Shown: one piece after another, positions 55,066 through 63,519 of the stretch
Layout: each line of letters begins with the position of its first letter
How positions within the stretch are numbered: position 1 is the stretch's first letter
Assembly (NCBI RefSeq): GCF_013386115.1
Contig: NZ_JACAOR010000008.1
Span: forward strand, 404,671 to 468,670
Source of the DNA: Pseudomonas gingeri
Lineage (GTDB): Bacteria > Pseudomonadota > Gammaproteobacteria > Pseudomonadales > Pseudomonadaceae
DNA: 64,000 nt
Direction of reading: 5' to 3'
The notes under the pieces: generated by a model
Seen by the model: the letters and a program-made list of their open reading frames with translations, nothing else
What the model was told of the DNA's origin: nothing
The model's database searches: none
Made by a program: the position numbers and the translations under genes

Positions 55066-56572
55066 TGGCCAGGGCACGACGCTGGGCGGCACGCTTGCGC
55101 CAGATGCGCAGCAGCGGCATCGACAGCATGATGAAGGTCAGGACCCAGACGCCGAGGCTGATCGGGCTCGACCAGAGGATCTCCAGCGCACCGTTGGAAA
55201 TCGACAGCGCCCGGCGCAGGTTCGACTCCATCAGCCCGCCGAGGATAAAGCCCAGCAGTACCGGCGACAGCGGGAAGTCCAGCTTGCGCAGGATGTAGCC
55301 GAAGATGCCGATGCCGATCATCAGGAACAGATCGAAGGTGGTGGCATGCACCGCGTAGACGCCGATCGCGGTGATGATGGCGATCACCGGCACCAGCGCC
55401 CAGTTCGGCACGGCGAGGATGCGGGTGAAGATGCGGATCATCGGGATATTGAGGATCACCAGCATGATGTTGGCGATGAACAGCGAGGCGATCAGGCCCC
55501 AGACGATATCCGGTTGCTGCTGGAACAGCAGCGGCCCCGGGGTGATGTTGTACAGCGACAGGGCGCCGATCATCACCGCGGTGGTACCCGAGCCGGGGAC
55601 GCCGAGGGTCAGCATCGGTACCAGCGCGCCACAGGCCGAGGCGCCGATGGCGGTTTCCGGCGCGGCGAGGCCACGCTTGTCGCCCTGGCCGAAGGTCCCG
55701 CCGGCACCGGCGATGCGCTTCTCGGTCATGTAGGCCACGGCACTGGCGAGGGTCGCGCCGGCACCCGGCAACACGCCCATGATAAAGCCCAGCAGACCGC
55801 AACGGATGTTCACCACGAACACCGACGCCGCTTCCTTGAAGTTGAACATCATCCGCCCTGTGGCTTTCACGGCCTCCTGGCCATGATGGGTCTTTTCCAG
55901 CAGCAGAAGGATTTCGCTGATGGAGAACAGACCCAGGACCAGCACGACGAACTGGATGCCGTCGGTGAGGTGGATATTGTCCCCGGTGAAGCGGTAGACG
56001 CCGCTGTTGGCATCGATCCCGACACTGGACAGGAACAGGCCGATCAGCGCCGCGATAAAGGTCTTCAGCGGTCGGTCGCCGGCCATGCCGCCGAGGCAGA
56101 CAATGGCGAAGACCATCAGCACGAAGTACTCCGCCGGACCGAAGGCGATGGCCCATTTCGCCAGCAGCGGGGCGAACAGCACCATGCCGCAGGTGGCGAT
56201 AAAGGCACCGATGAACGAGCTCCAGGCCGACAGCGACAGCGCCACGCCGGCCAGGCCCTGGCGGGCCATCGGGTAGCCGTCGAGGGTGGTCATCACGGTG
56301 GAGGCTTCACCAGGGATGTTGAGCAGGATCGAGCTGATCCGTCCGCCGTATTCGCAGCCCAGGTAGACCGCCGCCAGCAGGATCAGCGCCGATTCCGGCG
56401 GCAGGCCGAGGGCGAAGGCAATCGGGATCAGCAGGGCGACGCCGTTGATCGGGCCCAGGCCCGGCAACAGGCCGACCACGGTGCCGATCAGGGTGCCGCA
56501 GAGGGCGGTGACCAGGTTGTAGGGGCTGAGCGCGACGCCGAAGCCCTGGCCCAAATAGCTGAAAGTATCCAT
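55058..56572 (-). CDS. tctA: Tripartite tricarboxylate transporter, large permease TctA
   Basis: 504 residues, about 11-12 membrane helices. The family signature near the N-terminus is GTVVGLLPGLGPINGVALLI; its echo in the second half is GFIMGVLPGAGATLASAVAY. With TctB and the periplasmic TctC it imports citrate or another tricarboxylate using the ion gradient. It follows tctB after 1 nt. Control by the divergent TctDE pair is expected from the arrangement in Salmonella and Pseudomonas. Confidence 0.95.
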   Translation of the reverse strand: MDTFSYLGQGFGVALSPYNLVTALCGTLIGTVVGLLPGLGPINGVALLIPIAFALGLPPESALILLAAVYLGCEYGGRISSILLNIPGEASTVMTTLDGYPMARQGLAGVALSLSAWSSFIGAFIATCGMVLFAPLLAKWAIAFGPAEYFVLMVFAIVCLGGMAGDRPLKTFIAALIGLFLSSVGIDANSGVYRFTGDNIHLTDGIQFVVLVLGLFSISEILLLLEKTHHGQEAVKATGRMMFNFKEAASVFVVNIRCGLLGFIMGVLPGAGATLASAVAYMTEKRIAGAGGTFGQGDKRGLAAPETAIGASACGALVPMLTLGVPGSGTTAVMIGALSLYNITPGPLLFQQQPDIVWGLIASLFIANIMLVILNIPMIRIFTRILAVPNWALVPVIAIITAIGVYAVHATTFDLFLMIGIGIFGYILRKLDFPLSPVLLGFILGGLMESNLRRALSISNGALEILWSSPISLGVWVLTFIMLSMPLLRIWRKRAAQRRALANA

Positions 56573-56573
56573 G

Positions 56574-57032
56574 TCAGTTCTCCAGAACGTCGAGCAGTCC
56601 GAGGGGCAGTGGCACGTCCATGGCTTTATCGAACAGCAGATAAAGCCCGACGCTCATCAGGCTGATGATCACCACGCTGGGCAGCCAGCGACCGCCGTAC
56701 AGGCGTGCCATCGGCACGCCGATCAGGATGCTGCTGAGGATGAAGCCCAACGGCTCGAAGGTGCCGGCGAACACCAGCAGCAGTGCGGTGCAGATGCCGA
56801 TCTTGGTCAGGGTCTGGCGGTCCAGTGGTGGCTCGTCGTCGTTGTGCTTGATCGGCGCCGGACGGAACAGCATGTACAACAGCGCCAGGCCCATCAGGCC
56901 GAGCATCAGCAGCGGGTAGGCCCGCGGTCCCACCGGTTCATAGGAAAATGCGGCCTGGTAGGGCCAGGCCATCAGCGCCAGGCCGGCGCAGGCCAGCAGC
57001 AGCGTGAAGGCGAAAATGCGTTGCAAGAGCAT
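56574..57032 (-). CDS. tctB: Tripartite tricarboxylate transporter, small permease TctB
   Basis: 152 residues with four hydrophobic helices (IFAFTLLLACAGLALMAW, AYPLLMLGLMGLALLYMLF, GICTALLLVFAGTFEPLGFI, SVVIISLMSVGLYLLF). Low sequence conservation is normal for TctB; the identification rests on topology and on its place between tctC and tctA. The ATG at 57032 has AGGAG 7 nt upstream, preferred over the in-frame ATG six codons earlier. Confidence 0.92.
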   Translation of the reverse strand: MLLQRIFAFTLLLACAGLALMAWPYQAAFSYEPVGPRAYPLLMLGLMGLALLYMLFRPAPIKHNDDEPPLDRQTLTKIGICTALLLVFAGTFEPLGFILSSILIGVPMARLYGGRWLPSVVIISLMSVGLYLLFDKAMDVPLPLGLLDVLEN

Positions 57033-57094
57033 GACGGACTCCTGGGCCACGCCACCGGTAACCGGAAGGCGTGGCCGCGACTAGAGAAAGATGA

Positions 57095-58075
57095 TCACTG
57101 GATCAGGCCGAATTCCTTGGCCAGCACTTTGTAGTCGGCAACCTGCTTCTTCACGTAGGTGTCCAGCTCCGGGCCGGTCATGGCGAACGGGAAGAGTTCG
57201 CGCTGGTCGCGCAGCTTGGCGAACTCTTCGGAAGCCAGCAGCTTGTCGAAGGCGTCTTTCCACCAGGCGTAGTCTTCGTCGCTGACCTTCGGCCCGAGGT
57301 AGAAACCGCGCACCACTGGCCAGACGATGTCGTAGCCCTGTTCGCGGGCGGTCGGGATGTTTTTCATTTCCGGCTCGTCCAGGCGCTGCTCGGAGAACAC
57401 CGCCAGCAGGCGCATGTCACCGCTGAGGATGTGCGGCATGGAGTCGGAGATGTCGGTGCTGCCGACCTGGATATGACCGCCGAGCAGGGCGGTGGCGATT
57501 TCGCCGCCGCCTTCGAGGGCCACGTAGCGCAGGTCGCGCGGGTTGATCCCGGCGGCCTTGGCGATCAGTGCGGTCTGCATCCAGTCCTGGCTGCCGACGG
57601 TGCCGCCGGAACCGATCACGACGCTGCTCGGGTCCTTCTTCAGGGCCTTGACCAGATCGTCGAGGCTCTTGTACGGCGAATCGCTTTTCACCGCGATGGC
57701 ACCATAGCTGGTGCCGACGGCGGCCAGCCAGCGCACGGCGCTTTCATCGAAACGGCCGAACTTGCCCTGGGCCAGGTTCAGCAGCGAGCCGCTGGACCAT
57801 GCCACCAGGGTCCCGGCGTCGGCCGGGCGCTGGGCCACCACGGCGTTGTAGGCCACGGCGCCGACACCGCCGGGCATGTAGGTCACGCGCATCGGCTTGC
57901 TCAGGACTTTCTCGTTGACCAGGGCGCTTTGCGCCAGCTTGCAGGTCAGGTCGAAGCCGCCGCCCGGCGAGGCCGGGGCGATGCATTCCGGGCGCTTGGG
58001 CTCGGCGGCCAGGGCTTGGCCGGCGAGCAGGACGACGCTGGCGGCGAGGGCGAGTTTACGTAGTGACAGGTCCAT
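57095..58075 (-). CDS. tctC: Tricarboxylate-binding periplasmic protein TctC
   Basis: 326 residues. A signal peptide (about 1-22, LRKLALAASVVLLAGQALAA) is followed by a Bug/TctC-type solute-binding protein: IAPASPGGGFDLTCKLAQ (ligand-binding loop), MPGGVGAVAYNAV and GTVGSQDWMQTALI. It delivers substrate to TctAB. GGAGAG precedes the ATG at 58075. It is the first gene of the tctCBA-abrB operon and is divergent from tctDE. Confidence 0.94.
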   Translation of the reverse strand: MDLSLRKLALAASVVLLAGQALAAEPKRPECIAPASPGGGFDLTCKLAQSALVNEKVLSKPMRVTYMPGGVGAVAYNAVVAQRPADAGTLVAWSSGSLLNLAQGKFGRFDESAVRWLAAVGTSYGAIAVKSDSPYKSLDDLVKALKKDPSSVVIGSGGTVGSQDWMQTALIAKAAGINPRDLRYVALEGGGEIATALLGGHIQVGSTDISDSMPHILSGDMRLLAVFSEQRLDEPEMKNIPTAREQGYDIVWPVVRGFYLGPKVSDEDYAWWKDAFDKLLASEEFAKLRDQRELFPFAMTGPELDTYVKKQVADYKVLAKEFGLIQ

Positions 58076-58550
58076 TGTTCTCTCCACGGGAGTTGTTGTT
58101 ATGGGTTTGTTTCGAGGGTGGCGGGGCAACGCAGTCGCTTACCCGCAAGCGCGCCTGCCCGGCGGCAGGGCAGAGGTACGGGGTGGTTGGTGCGGTACGA
58201 GAGGTCGGCCAGGGCGCGGGCGCCGTGAGGCACAGTGTGACCGAAAAGGGCAAGGACGAGCCTGGGGCTGTAGAGACAGCATCGTGTCGGACTCCATTAT
58301 TGTTCTTATTCTTGGCGAAAACGCATCGTGGCGTTTTTCGGGGTTTTACTATCCTGGATACAGCGGTATCGCGTAGGAATCGGCAGTCGGAACTGTCCGT
58401 AGGGAGACTCTAAAGGCTTAACCTTTCACCAACCTTTCAGCATGAAAGGCCCGATAAACAAGGGGAATGCTGGCTACCGGGCGTAGGTTTATTGGGTAAA
58501 CTCCGCGCCCAGAAGGACGTTCAACGGTCCCCAGTCGAGGTAGGAAATTC
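58076..58550. other. Divergent intergenic region tctC / tctD
   Basis: 475 bp with no convincing gene. The part near tctC is GC-rich; the tctD-proximal part is AT-richer and holds an 11-bp direct repeat and a 17-bp dyad (58421-58449) that look like a response-regulator site. Confidence 0.6.
58421..58449. promoter_or_regulatory. Candidate TctD operator
   Basis: ACCTTTCACCA and ACCTTTCAGCA are adjacent 11-bp direct repeats differing at one base (58421-58431, 58432-58442). The second repeat also forms the perfect dyad CCTTTCA-GCA-TGAAAGG (58433-58449). Tandem half-sites 11 bp apart fit OmpR/PhoB-family regulators such as TctD. The site is 101 bp before tctD and 345 bp before tctC. Confidence 0.5.
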
Positions 58551-59222
58551 ATGCGTGTGCTTCTGGTCGAAGACCATCTGCAGTTGGCCGAAAGCGTTGC
58601 CCAGGCGCTCAAGGGCGCGGGCCTGACGGTGGACGTGCTGCACGACGGGGTCGCCGCGGACCTGGCCCTGGGCAGCGAGGAGTACGCGGTGGCGATCCTC
58701 GATGTGGGGTTGCCGCGCATGGATGGCTTCGAAGTCCTGGCCCGCCTGCGTGCCCGCGGGAAAAACCTGCCGGTGCTGATGCTGACCGCTCGCAGCGATG
58801 TGAAGGACCGGGTCCATGGCCTCAACCTGGGGGCCGACGATTACCTGGCCAAGCCGTTCGAGCTCACGGAGCTGGAAGCCCGGGTCAAGGCCTTGCTGCG
58901 CCGCAGCGTGCTGGGCGGCGAGCGCCAGCAGCGCTGCGGGGTGCTGGTCTACGACCTGGACACCCGACGCTTCACCCTCGGCGACGACCTGTTGACCCTG
59001 ACCTCCCGCGAACAGGCGGTACTTGAAGCACTGATCGCCCGGCCGGGACGGGTGATGAGCAAGGAGCAACTGGCTTCCCAGGTCTTCGGCCTGGATGAGG
59101 AGGCCAGCCCCGACGCCATCGAAATCTATGTGCACCGCCTGCGCAAGAAGCTCGACGGCCATGCGGTGGCCATCGTGACCTTCCGTGGTCTCGGTTATCT
59201 GCTGGAAAACCGCGATGCATAA
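58551..59222 (+). CDS. tctD: Response regulator TctD (OmpR/PhoB family)
   Basis: 223 residues. The receiver domain (1-115) has the acidic pocket LLVEDH and phosphoacceptor Asp51 (AILDVGLPRMDG). Lys is in YLAKPFELTELEARVKALLR. The C-terminal winged helix spans about 125-220 (LTLTSREQAVLEALIARPGR, DAIEIYVHRLRKKLDG). In Salmonella TctD governs tricarboxylate transport. The stop overlaps the start of the kinase gene by 8 nt. Confidence 0.93.
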   Translation: MRVLLVEDHLQLAESVAQALKGAGLTVDVLHDGVAADLALGSEEYAVAILDVGLPRMDGFEVLARLRARGKNLPVLMLTARSDVKDRVHGLNLGADDYLAKPFELTELEARVKALLRRSVLGGERQQRCGVLVYDLDTRRFTLGDDLLTLTSREQAVLEALIARPGRVMSKEQLASQVFGLDEEASPDAIEIYVHRLRKKLDGHAVAIVTFRGLGYLLENRDA

Positions 59223-60600
59223 GCCCAGCAGCCTGCGTTGGCGGTTGCTGTGGAATCTTGCGCTGCTGCTGGTGGTGCTGATGCTCGCCAGCGGCTTGAG
59301 CGCCTACTGGAATGGTCGCGAAGCCGCCGACACGGCTTATGACCGGACGTTGCTGGCGTCGGCTCGAACCATTGCCGCCGGCCTTTCGCAGCGCGACGGC
59401 ACCCTCAGCGCCGACGTGCCATATGTGGCGCTCGATACCTTTGCCTATGACAGCGCGGGACGCATCTACTACCAGGTCAACGACATCAACCAGCAGCTGA
59501 TTTCCGGTTACGAAAACCTCCCGCCACCGCCCCCCGGCACCCCGCGTACCGATGACTATCCGGCCCTGGCGCGGTTCTACGATGCGCAATACCGCGGGCA
59601 GAACGTGCGGGTGGTGAGTCTGCTCAAGGCGGTCAGCGAGCCGAATATGAACGGCATGGCGGAAATTCGCGTGGCCGAGACCGATGAGGCGCGGGTCAAC
59701 ATGGCCCGCAGCCTGATGGCCGATACGCTGCTGCGATTGGGCATGCTCGCGGTGGGCGCTTTGTTGCTGGTGTGGTTTGCCGTGAGTGCCGCGTTGCGTC
59801 CGCTGGAGCGCCTGCGCACGGCGGTGGAGGAGCGCCAGTCGGATGACCTGCGGCCCTTGCCGTTGGTGGAAGTGCAGCACGAATTGTGGCCCCTGGTGCG
59901 CGCCCTCAATCATTTCACCGAGCGCCTGCGCCGGCAGTTCGAGCGCCAGGGGCAGTTTATCGCCGATGCCGCCCATGAGCTGCGTACTCCCCTGGCGGCG
60001 TTGAAGGCGCGCCTGGAACTGGGCTTGCGGGCCACCGACGCCGACACCTGGCGCAGCACCCTGGAAACCGCGGCCCAGGGCACCGATCGCCTGACGCACC
60101 TGGCCAACCAGTTGCTGTCGATGGCGCGGGTGGAAAACGGCGCGCGGGCGATTGCCGAAGGTGGCGCGCAGTTGCTCGACCTGAGCCAGCTGGCGCGGGA
60201 ACTGGGCATGGCGATGGCTCCCCTGGCCCATGCCCGGGGCGTTGCGTTGGCGCTGGAAGCGGATGAGCCGGTGTGGTTGCGTGGCGAGCCGACGTTGCTC
60301 AACGAGTTGCTGAGCAACCTGGTGGACAACGCCTTGGCCCATACACCGGTGGGTGGCAACGTGATCCTGCGGGTGAGTGCGCCGGCGGTGCTGGAAGTGG
60401 AGGATGACGGACCGGGGATCCCCCTGGAAGAGCGCGACCGGGTCTTCGAACGCTTCTATCGGCGCAACCAGCAGGGCATGGGCTCGGGACTGGGCCTGGC
60501 GATTGTCGGCGAGATCTGCCGGGCGCACCTGGCGCAGATCAGCCTGCACGATGGCGAGCCACGCGGGCTGAAGGTCCGGGTGAGTTTTATCGCGGGTTGA
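59215..60600 (+). CDS. tctE: Sensor histidine kinase TctE
   Basis: 461 residues. TM1 lies at about 10-32 (LLWNLALLLVVLMLASGL). A periplasmic sensor region spans about 33-165 (PYVALDTFAYDSAGRIYYQV). TM2 lies at about 170-192. The HAMP region is followed by the dimerisation helix with His254 (FIADAAHELRTPLAALKAR). The ATPase domain has an N box (LLSNLVDNALAHTP), a G1 box (EVEDDGPGIP) and a G2 box (GSGLGLAIV). It is translationally coupled to TctD. Confidence 0.93.
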   Translation: MHKPSSLRWRLLWNLALLLVVLMLASGLSAYWNGREAADTAYDRTLLASARTIAAGLSQRDGTLSADVPYVALDTFAYDSAGRIYYQVNDINQQLISGYENLPPPPPGTPRTDDYPALARFYDAQYRGQNVRVVSLLKAVSEPNMNGMAEIRVAETDEARVNMARSLMADTLLRLGMLAVGALLLVWFAVSAALRPLERLRTAVEERQSDDLRPLPLVEVQHELWPLVRALNHFTERLRRQFERQGQFIADAAHELRTPLAALKARLELGLRATDADTWRSTLETAAQGTDRLTHLANQLLSMARVENGARAIAEGGAQLLDLSQLARELGMAMAPLAHARGVALALEADEPVWLRGEPTLLNELLSNLVDNALAHTPVGGNVILRVSAPAVLEVEDDGPGIPLEERDRVFERFYRRNQQGMGSGLGLAIVGEICRAHLAQISLHDGEPRGLKVRVSFIAG

Positions 60601-60624
60601 TGGGTTGCCCGGGCCTGCGCTTTC

Positions 60625-60856
60625 GCGGGCAAGCCCGCTCCCACAGGGGCTCTGTGTCGCACACAAGAATCATGAGCACCCCGGAATTTATGGGAGCGGG
60701 CAAGCCCGCTCCTACAGGGGCTCTGTGTCGCACACAAGAATCATGAGCGCCCCGGAATTTGTAGGAGCGGGCAAGCCCGCTCCTACATGGGCTCTGTGTC
60801 GCACACAAGAATCATGAGCGCCCCGAATTTGTGGGAGCGGGCTTGCCCGCGAAAGC
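60625..60856. repeat. Four-copy tandem REP-like array, about 70-bp unit
   Basis: GCGGGCAAGCCCGCTCC-type elements start at 60625, 60696, 60767 and 60837 (steps 71, 71 and 70). The intervening sequence is almost invariant (GGGCTCTGTGTCGCACACAA then GAATCATGAGCGCCCC). Unlike the other arrays, the first three copies are self-complementary single elements in one orientation. The last copy is inverted (GCGGGCTTGCCCGCG). Confidence 0.9.
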
Positions 60857-60890
60857 GCCGGAACAGGCGCCACGCAACCGCGTTGAAAAG

Positions 60891-61712
60891 CTAGTTGAAC
60901 ATCATTCGCGCATCGTTGAGCTTTTCGACCCAGGCCTCGCTGTCCGGGTCCAGCCTCAGGCGCCTGAAGGCCGCCAGGCTGGCGAGCGGGACATCGGCAT
61001 AGGGCTGCGTCGTGCCCTGGTGGCAGAACACCGTGGCGATCTGTACCAGGTCGACGTAATCGAGGGTGCCGCTGTCACGCTCCAGGTCCTGGTACTGGCC
61101 CGGCAGCTTGACCAGCCGCTCGGGAAAATCCCAGACCCGCAACAGCTTGTCGCCCAGCAGCGGATGAATGCTCTCGATCACATGGTCGAGGCTCAACGGG
61201 TCGGCCAGCAGTTCGTAGTGATCCTCGGCGTAGGTCAGGATCGGCAATACGCCGATCTGGTGCACCAGCCCACCGAGTGCCGCCTGGTCCGGCTTGAGCG
61301 AGGTGTAGTCGCGGCACAGCACGTAGCTGATCCCGGCGATTTCCAGGCTCTTGCGCCAGACATCGCGCATTTTCTGTTCCACCACTTCGGAGCGGGCGTG
61401 GAAGATCTGCTCCATCACCAGGCCGATCGCCAGGTTGCTGCTGTAGTTCACGCCCAGGCGGGTGATGGCGGTGTGCAGGTCGGTCACTTCGTGGCTGGCG
61501 CGCAGCAAGGGGCTGTTGACCACCTTGATCAGGCGGGCCGACAGGGCGGTGTCGCCGGCAATCACCTTGCTCAGGGTACTGACGCTGATTTCGGGATCTT
61601 CCGCCGCCTCGCGAATCTTCAGGGCGACTTCCGGGAGCGTGGGCAGAACCAGGTCATCGTTGTCGATGGACGCTACCAAATCCTGTTGGACCTTTTCCGC
61701 CAGCTTGTTCAT
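60891..61712 (-). CDS. HDOD-domain protein
   Basis: 273 residues. The HDOD domain covers about 20-215 (LPTLPEVALKIREAAEDPEI, LSKVIAGDTALSARLIKVVN, SPLLRASHEVTDLHTAITRLG, GLVHQIGVLPILTYAEDH). HDOD domains are relatives of HD phosphohydrolases that usually lack the full metal site and act in signalling or stress control. No GGDEF or EAL partner domain is fused. It lies 23 bp after the convergent-strand ygfZ gene start region and probably belongs to its transcription unit. Confidence 0.9.
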   Translation of the reverse strand: MNKLAEKVQQDLVASIDNDDLVLPTLPEVALKIREAAEDPEISVSTLSKVIAGDTALSARLIKVVNSPLLRASHEVTDLHTAITRLGVNYSSNLAIGLVMEQIFHARSEVVEQKMRDVWRKSLEIAGISYVLCRDYTSLKPDQAALGGLVHQIGVLPILTYAEDHYELLADPLSLDHVIESIHPLLGDKLLRVWDFPERLVKLPGQYQDLERDSGTLDYVDLVQIATVFCHQGTTQPYADVPLASLAAFRRLRLDPDSEAWVEKLNDARMMFN

Positions 61713-61735
61713 TTGTGTTCTCTAAGGCGGTGCGG

Positions 61736-62677
61736 TTAACGCTGGATCTCGCGATCGCGGTCCAGTTGGTAAGGTAGGTCGAGCAATGTCAGGGCCGGGC
61801 CTTGCAGGTCACCCAGATGGACGATGCCGGCCTCGACCGCTTCGGCCTGCAGCACCGCCAGCAGTTCGATCGAGTGTTCGGCCGTGGCCGCGATCACCAC
61901 TTCGCCGATGGAACTGTTGTGGGCGGGCGAGAACAGTGGCGTACCGGGTTCAGGCAGTTGCCCGGCGTCCAGTGTCAGGCGATACAGGCGGCGCTTGAGC
62001 TTGCCCAGGTACTGCATGCGCGCGACGATTTCCTGGCCGGTGTAGCAGCCTTTCTTGAAGCTCACGCCACCGACGGCCTGCAGGTTGAGCATCTGCGGGA
62101 TGAACAGTTCGCGGGTCTGCGGCATGACCTGGCCGATGCCGGCGCGAATCTGTCCGAGCAACCAGGTATTGAGATCGGCTTCGCGCAGTTGGCCGGCCAG
62201 TTGCGCCCGCAGGTCCTGCGCCTGGTCCGCCGGGGCCCAGAGTTCGCTGCGCCCGACGGATACGCGGATGGCGATCAGGCCATTGGCCCGTGCCACCGAG
62301 TCGGTGTCCTCGGGCAGGTCGAGGCCGAGGGCGGCCAGTACGCTGTCCGCCTGGCCCAGGCCGAAACGTACCCAGCCGGCGCTTTCATCGGTGAGCCTGG
62401 ACTTGGAGAACACCGCGTATTTCTTCAGGTCCGCCAGTTGTGGTTCCAGCAATTCGCCGGCCATGGCCAGCAGCACGCCGTCACCTTCGAGCAGGATGCG
62501 GAAGCTCGACTGCATGCGGCCTTTCTGCGTGCAGCGGGCGCCGAGGCTGGCCCGGTTCTCGCTGAGGTAGTCGAGGTTGCAGGTCAACTGGCCCTGCAGG
62601 AACTTGCTGGCGTCGGAGCCGCGGACGGCGAGAACGCCTTCGTGGGAGAGAGTGCAGAAAAAAGCGGAATCGGCCAT
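61736..62677 (-). CDS. ygfZ: Folate-binding iron-sulfur cluster maturation protein YgfZ
   Basis: 313 residues related to the glycine-cleavage T-protein fold. The diagnostic motif [20 protein letters not shown] carries the conserved Cys in the K-G-C-Y-T-G-Q-E signature. The N-terminal part has [10 protein letters not shown]. YgfZ binds tetrahydrofolate and helps assembly or repair of certain Fe-S enzymes. It is divergent from sdhE, as in most gammaproteobacteria. I start at [10 protein letters not shown] (62677). Confidence 0.93.
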   Translation of the reverse strand: MADSAFFCTLSHEGVLAVRGSDASKFLQGQLTCNLDYLSENRASLGARCTQKGRMQSSFRILLEGDGVLLAMAGELLEPQLADLKKYAVFSKSRLTDESAGWVRFGLGQADSVLAALGLDLPEDTDSVARANGLIAIRVSVGRSELWAPADQAQDLRAQLAGQLREADLNTWLLGQIRAGIGQVMPQTRELFIPQMLNLQAVGGVSFKKGCYTGQEIVARMQYLGKLKRRLYRLTLDAGQLPEPGTPLFSPAHNSSIGEVVIAATAEHSIELLAVLQAEAVEAGIVHLGDLQGPALTLLDLPYQLDRDREIQR

Positions 62678-62828
62678 GGGTCTTCGCAGCATGAATAGGT
62701 CTGGTGGACATCATAGAGGGGCGCCCTGGAAATGGGTAGTTCACAAAACACCGCGCGCCCCCGACCAAAGCCGACTGTGCCGTGACGCTCGGGCCTGTAT
62801 ACTTGCGCACAAATTTGAGGAGCGCTCC

Positions 62829-63083
62829 ATGGTCGAAGATGTAGAACTCAATCGTCTCTATTGGCACAGCCGCCGCGGCATGCTGGAGCTGGACGTGCTG
62901 CTGGTACCGTTCGTCAAGGAGGTGTACGCGCATCTGAATGACGTCGACCGCGAGTGCTATCGCAAGCTGCTCGAATGCGAGGACCAGGACATGTTCGGCT
63001 GGTTCATGGAGCGTTCCGAGTCGGAAGATCCGGAGCTGCAGCGCATGGTCCGCATGATCCTGGACCGTGTTCAGCCCAAGTAA
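62829..63083 (+). CDS. sdhE: FAD assembly factor SdhE
   Basis: 84 residues. SdhE promotes covalent flavin attachment to succinate dehydrogenase SdhA. The [10 protein letters not shown] segment contains the essential RGxxE motif ([13 protein letters not shown]). [13 protein letters not shown] is also typical. GAGGAG precedes the ATG at 62829; the frame is open upstream, but that part antisenses ygfZ. It overlaps the next gene by 17 nt. Confidence 0.94.
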   Translation: MVEDVELNRLYWHSRRGMLELDVLLVPFVKEVYAHLNDVDRECYRKLLECEDQDMFGWFMERSESEDPELQRMVRMILDRVQPK

Positions 63084-63519
63084 CACGTTCGAATGCCGCT
63101 GGCAGGCCTCGCGGCTGTTGCTGGCGGCGTATCTCGGGGCCCTGGGCCTGGCGTTGTCGTCGTTCAGCCTGCTGGAAATCCCACTCTGGGCGAGCCTGTC
63201 CGGGGCCTTGCTGTGCCTGCTCCACGGGGCCTGGGTGGTGCCGCGGCGAATACGCCTGGACCATCCGTCGGCTTTTACCGGTTTGCGGCGTGACGAGCGG
63301 GGTTGGCAGCTCTGGAGCAGGGCAACAGGCTGGCAGCCGGTCCGCTTGCAGCGTGACAGTCTCGCCTTGCCCTGGCTGGTGGTGCTGCGCTTTCGTCGGC
63401 CCGGGGACTGGTGGCCGCGCTCGATCTGCGTACCCCGCGACGCGCTGGCGGCCGACTCGCATCGGCGCCTGCGCGTGCGCTTGAAATTCAGTCGGCGTAG
63501 GTGGGCGGCACCAGGATAG
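63067..63519 (+). CDS. YgfX-family membrane protein
   Basis: 150 residues. Two adjacent transmembrane helices lie at about 15-33 and 37-55 ([20 protein letters not shown], then [16 protein letters not shown]). A basic cytoplasmic tail of tryptophan and arginine-rich sequence follows. Size, topology and position directly after sdhE identify the YgfX (CptA-like) family, which in E. coli was reported as a toxin acting on MreB/FtsZ, although this is debated. The start is a GTG inside sdhE (17-nt overlap). Confidence 0.82.
   Translation: MFSPSNTFECRWQASRLLLAAYLGALGLALSSFSLLEIPLWASLSGALLCLLHGAWVVPRRIRLDHPSAFTGLRRDERGWQLWSRATGWQPVRLQRDSLALPWLVVLRFRRPGDWWPRSICVPRDALAADSHRRLRVRLKFSRRRWAAPG

Noticed and set aside
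58063-58413. Open frame of 116 codons in the tctC-tctD gap
   Set aside because: It begins inside the tctC start region, lacks a ribosome-binding site, has unusual composition and no similarity that I can recognise; the region is better explained as promoter DNA.
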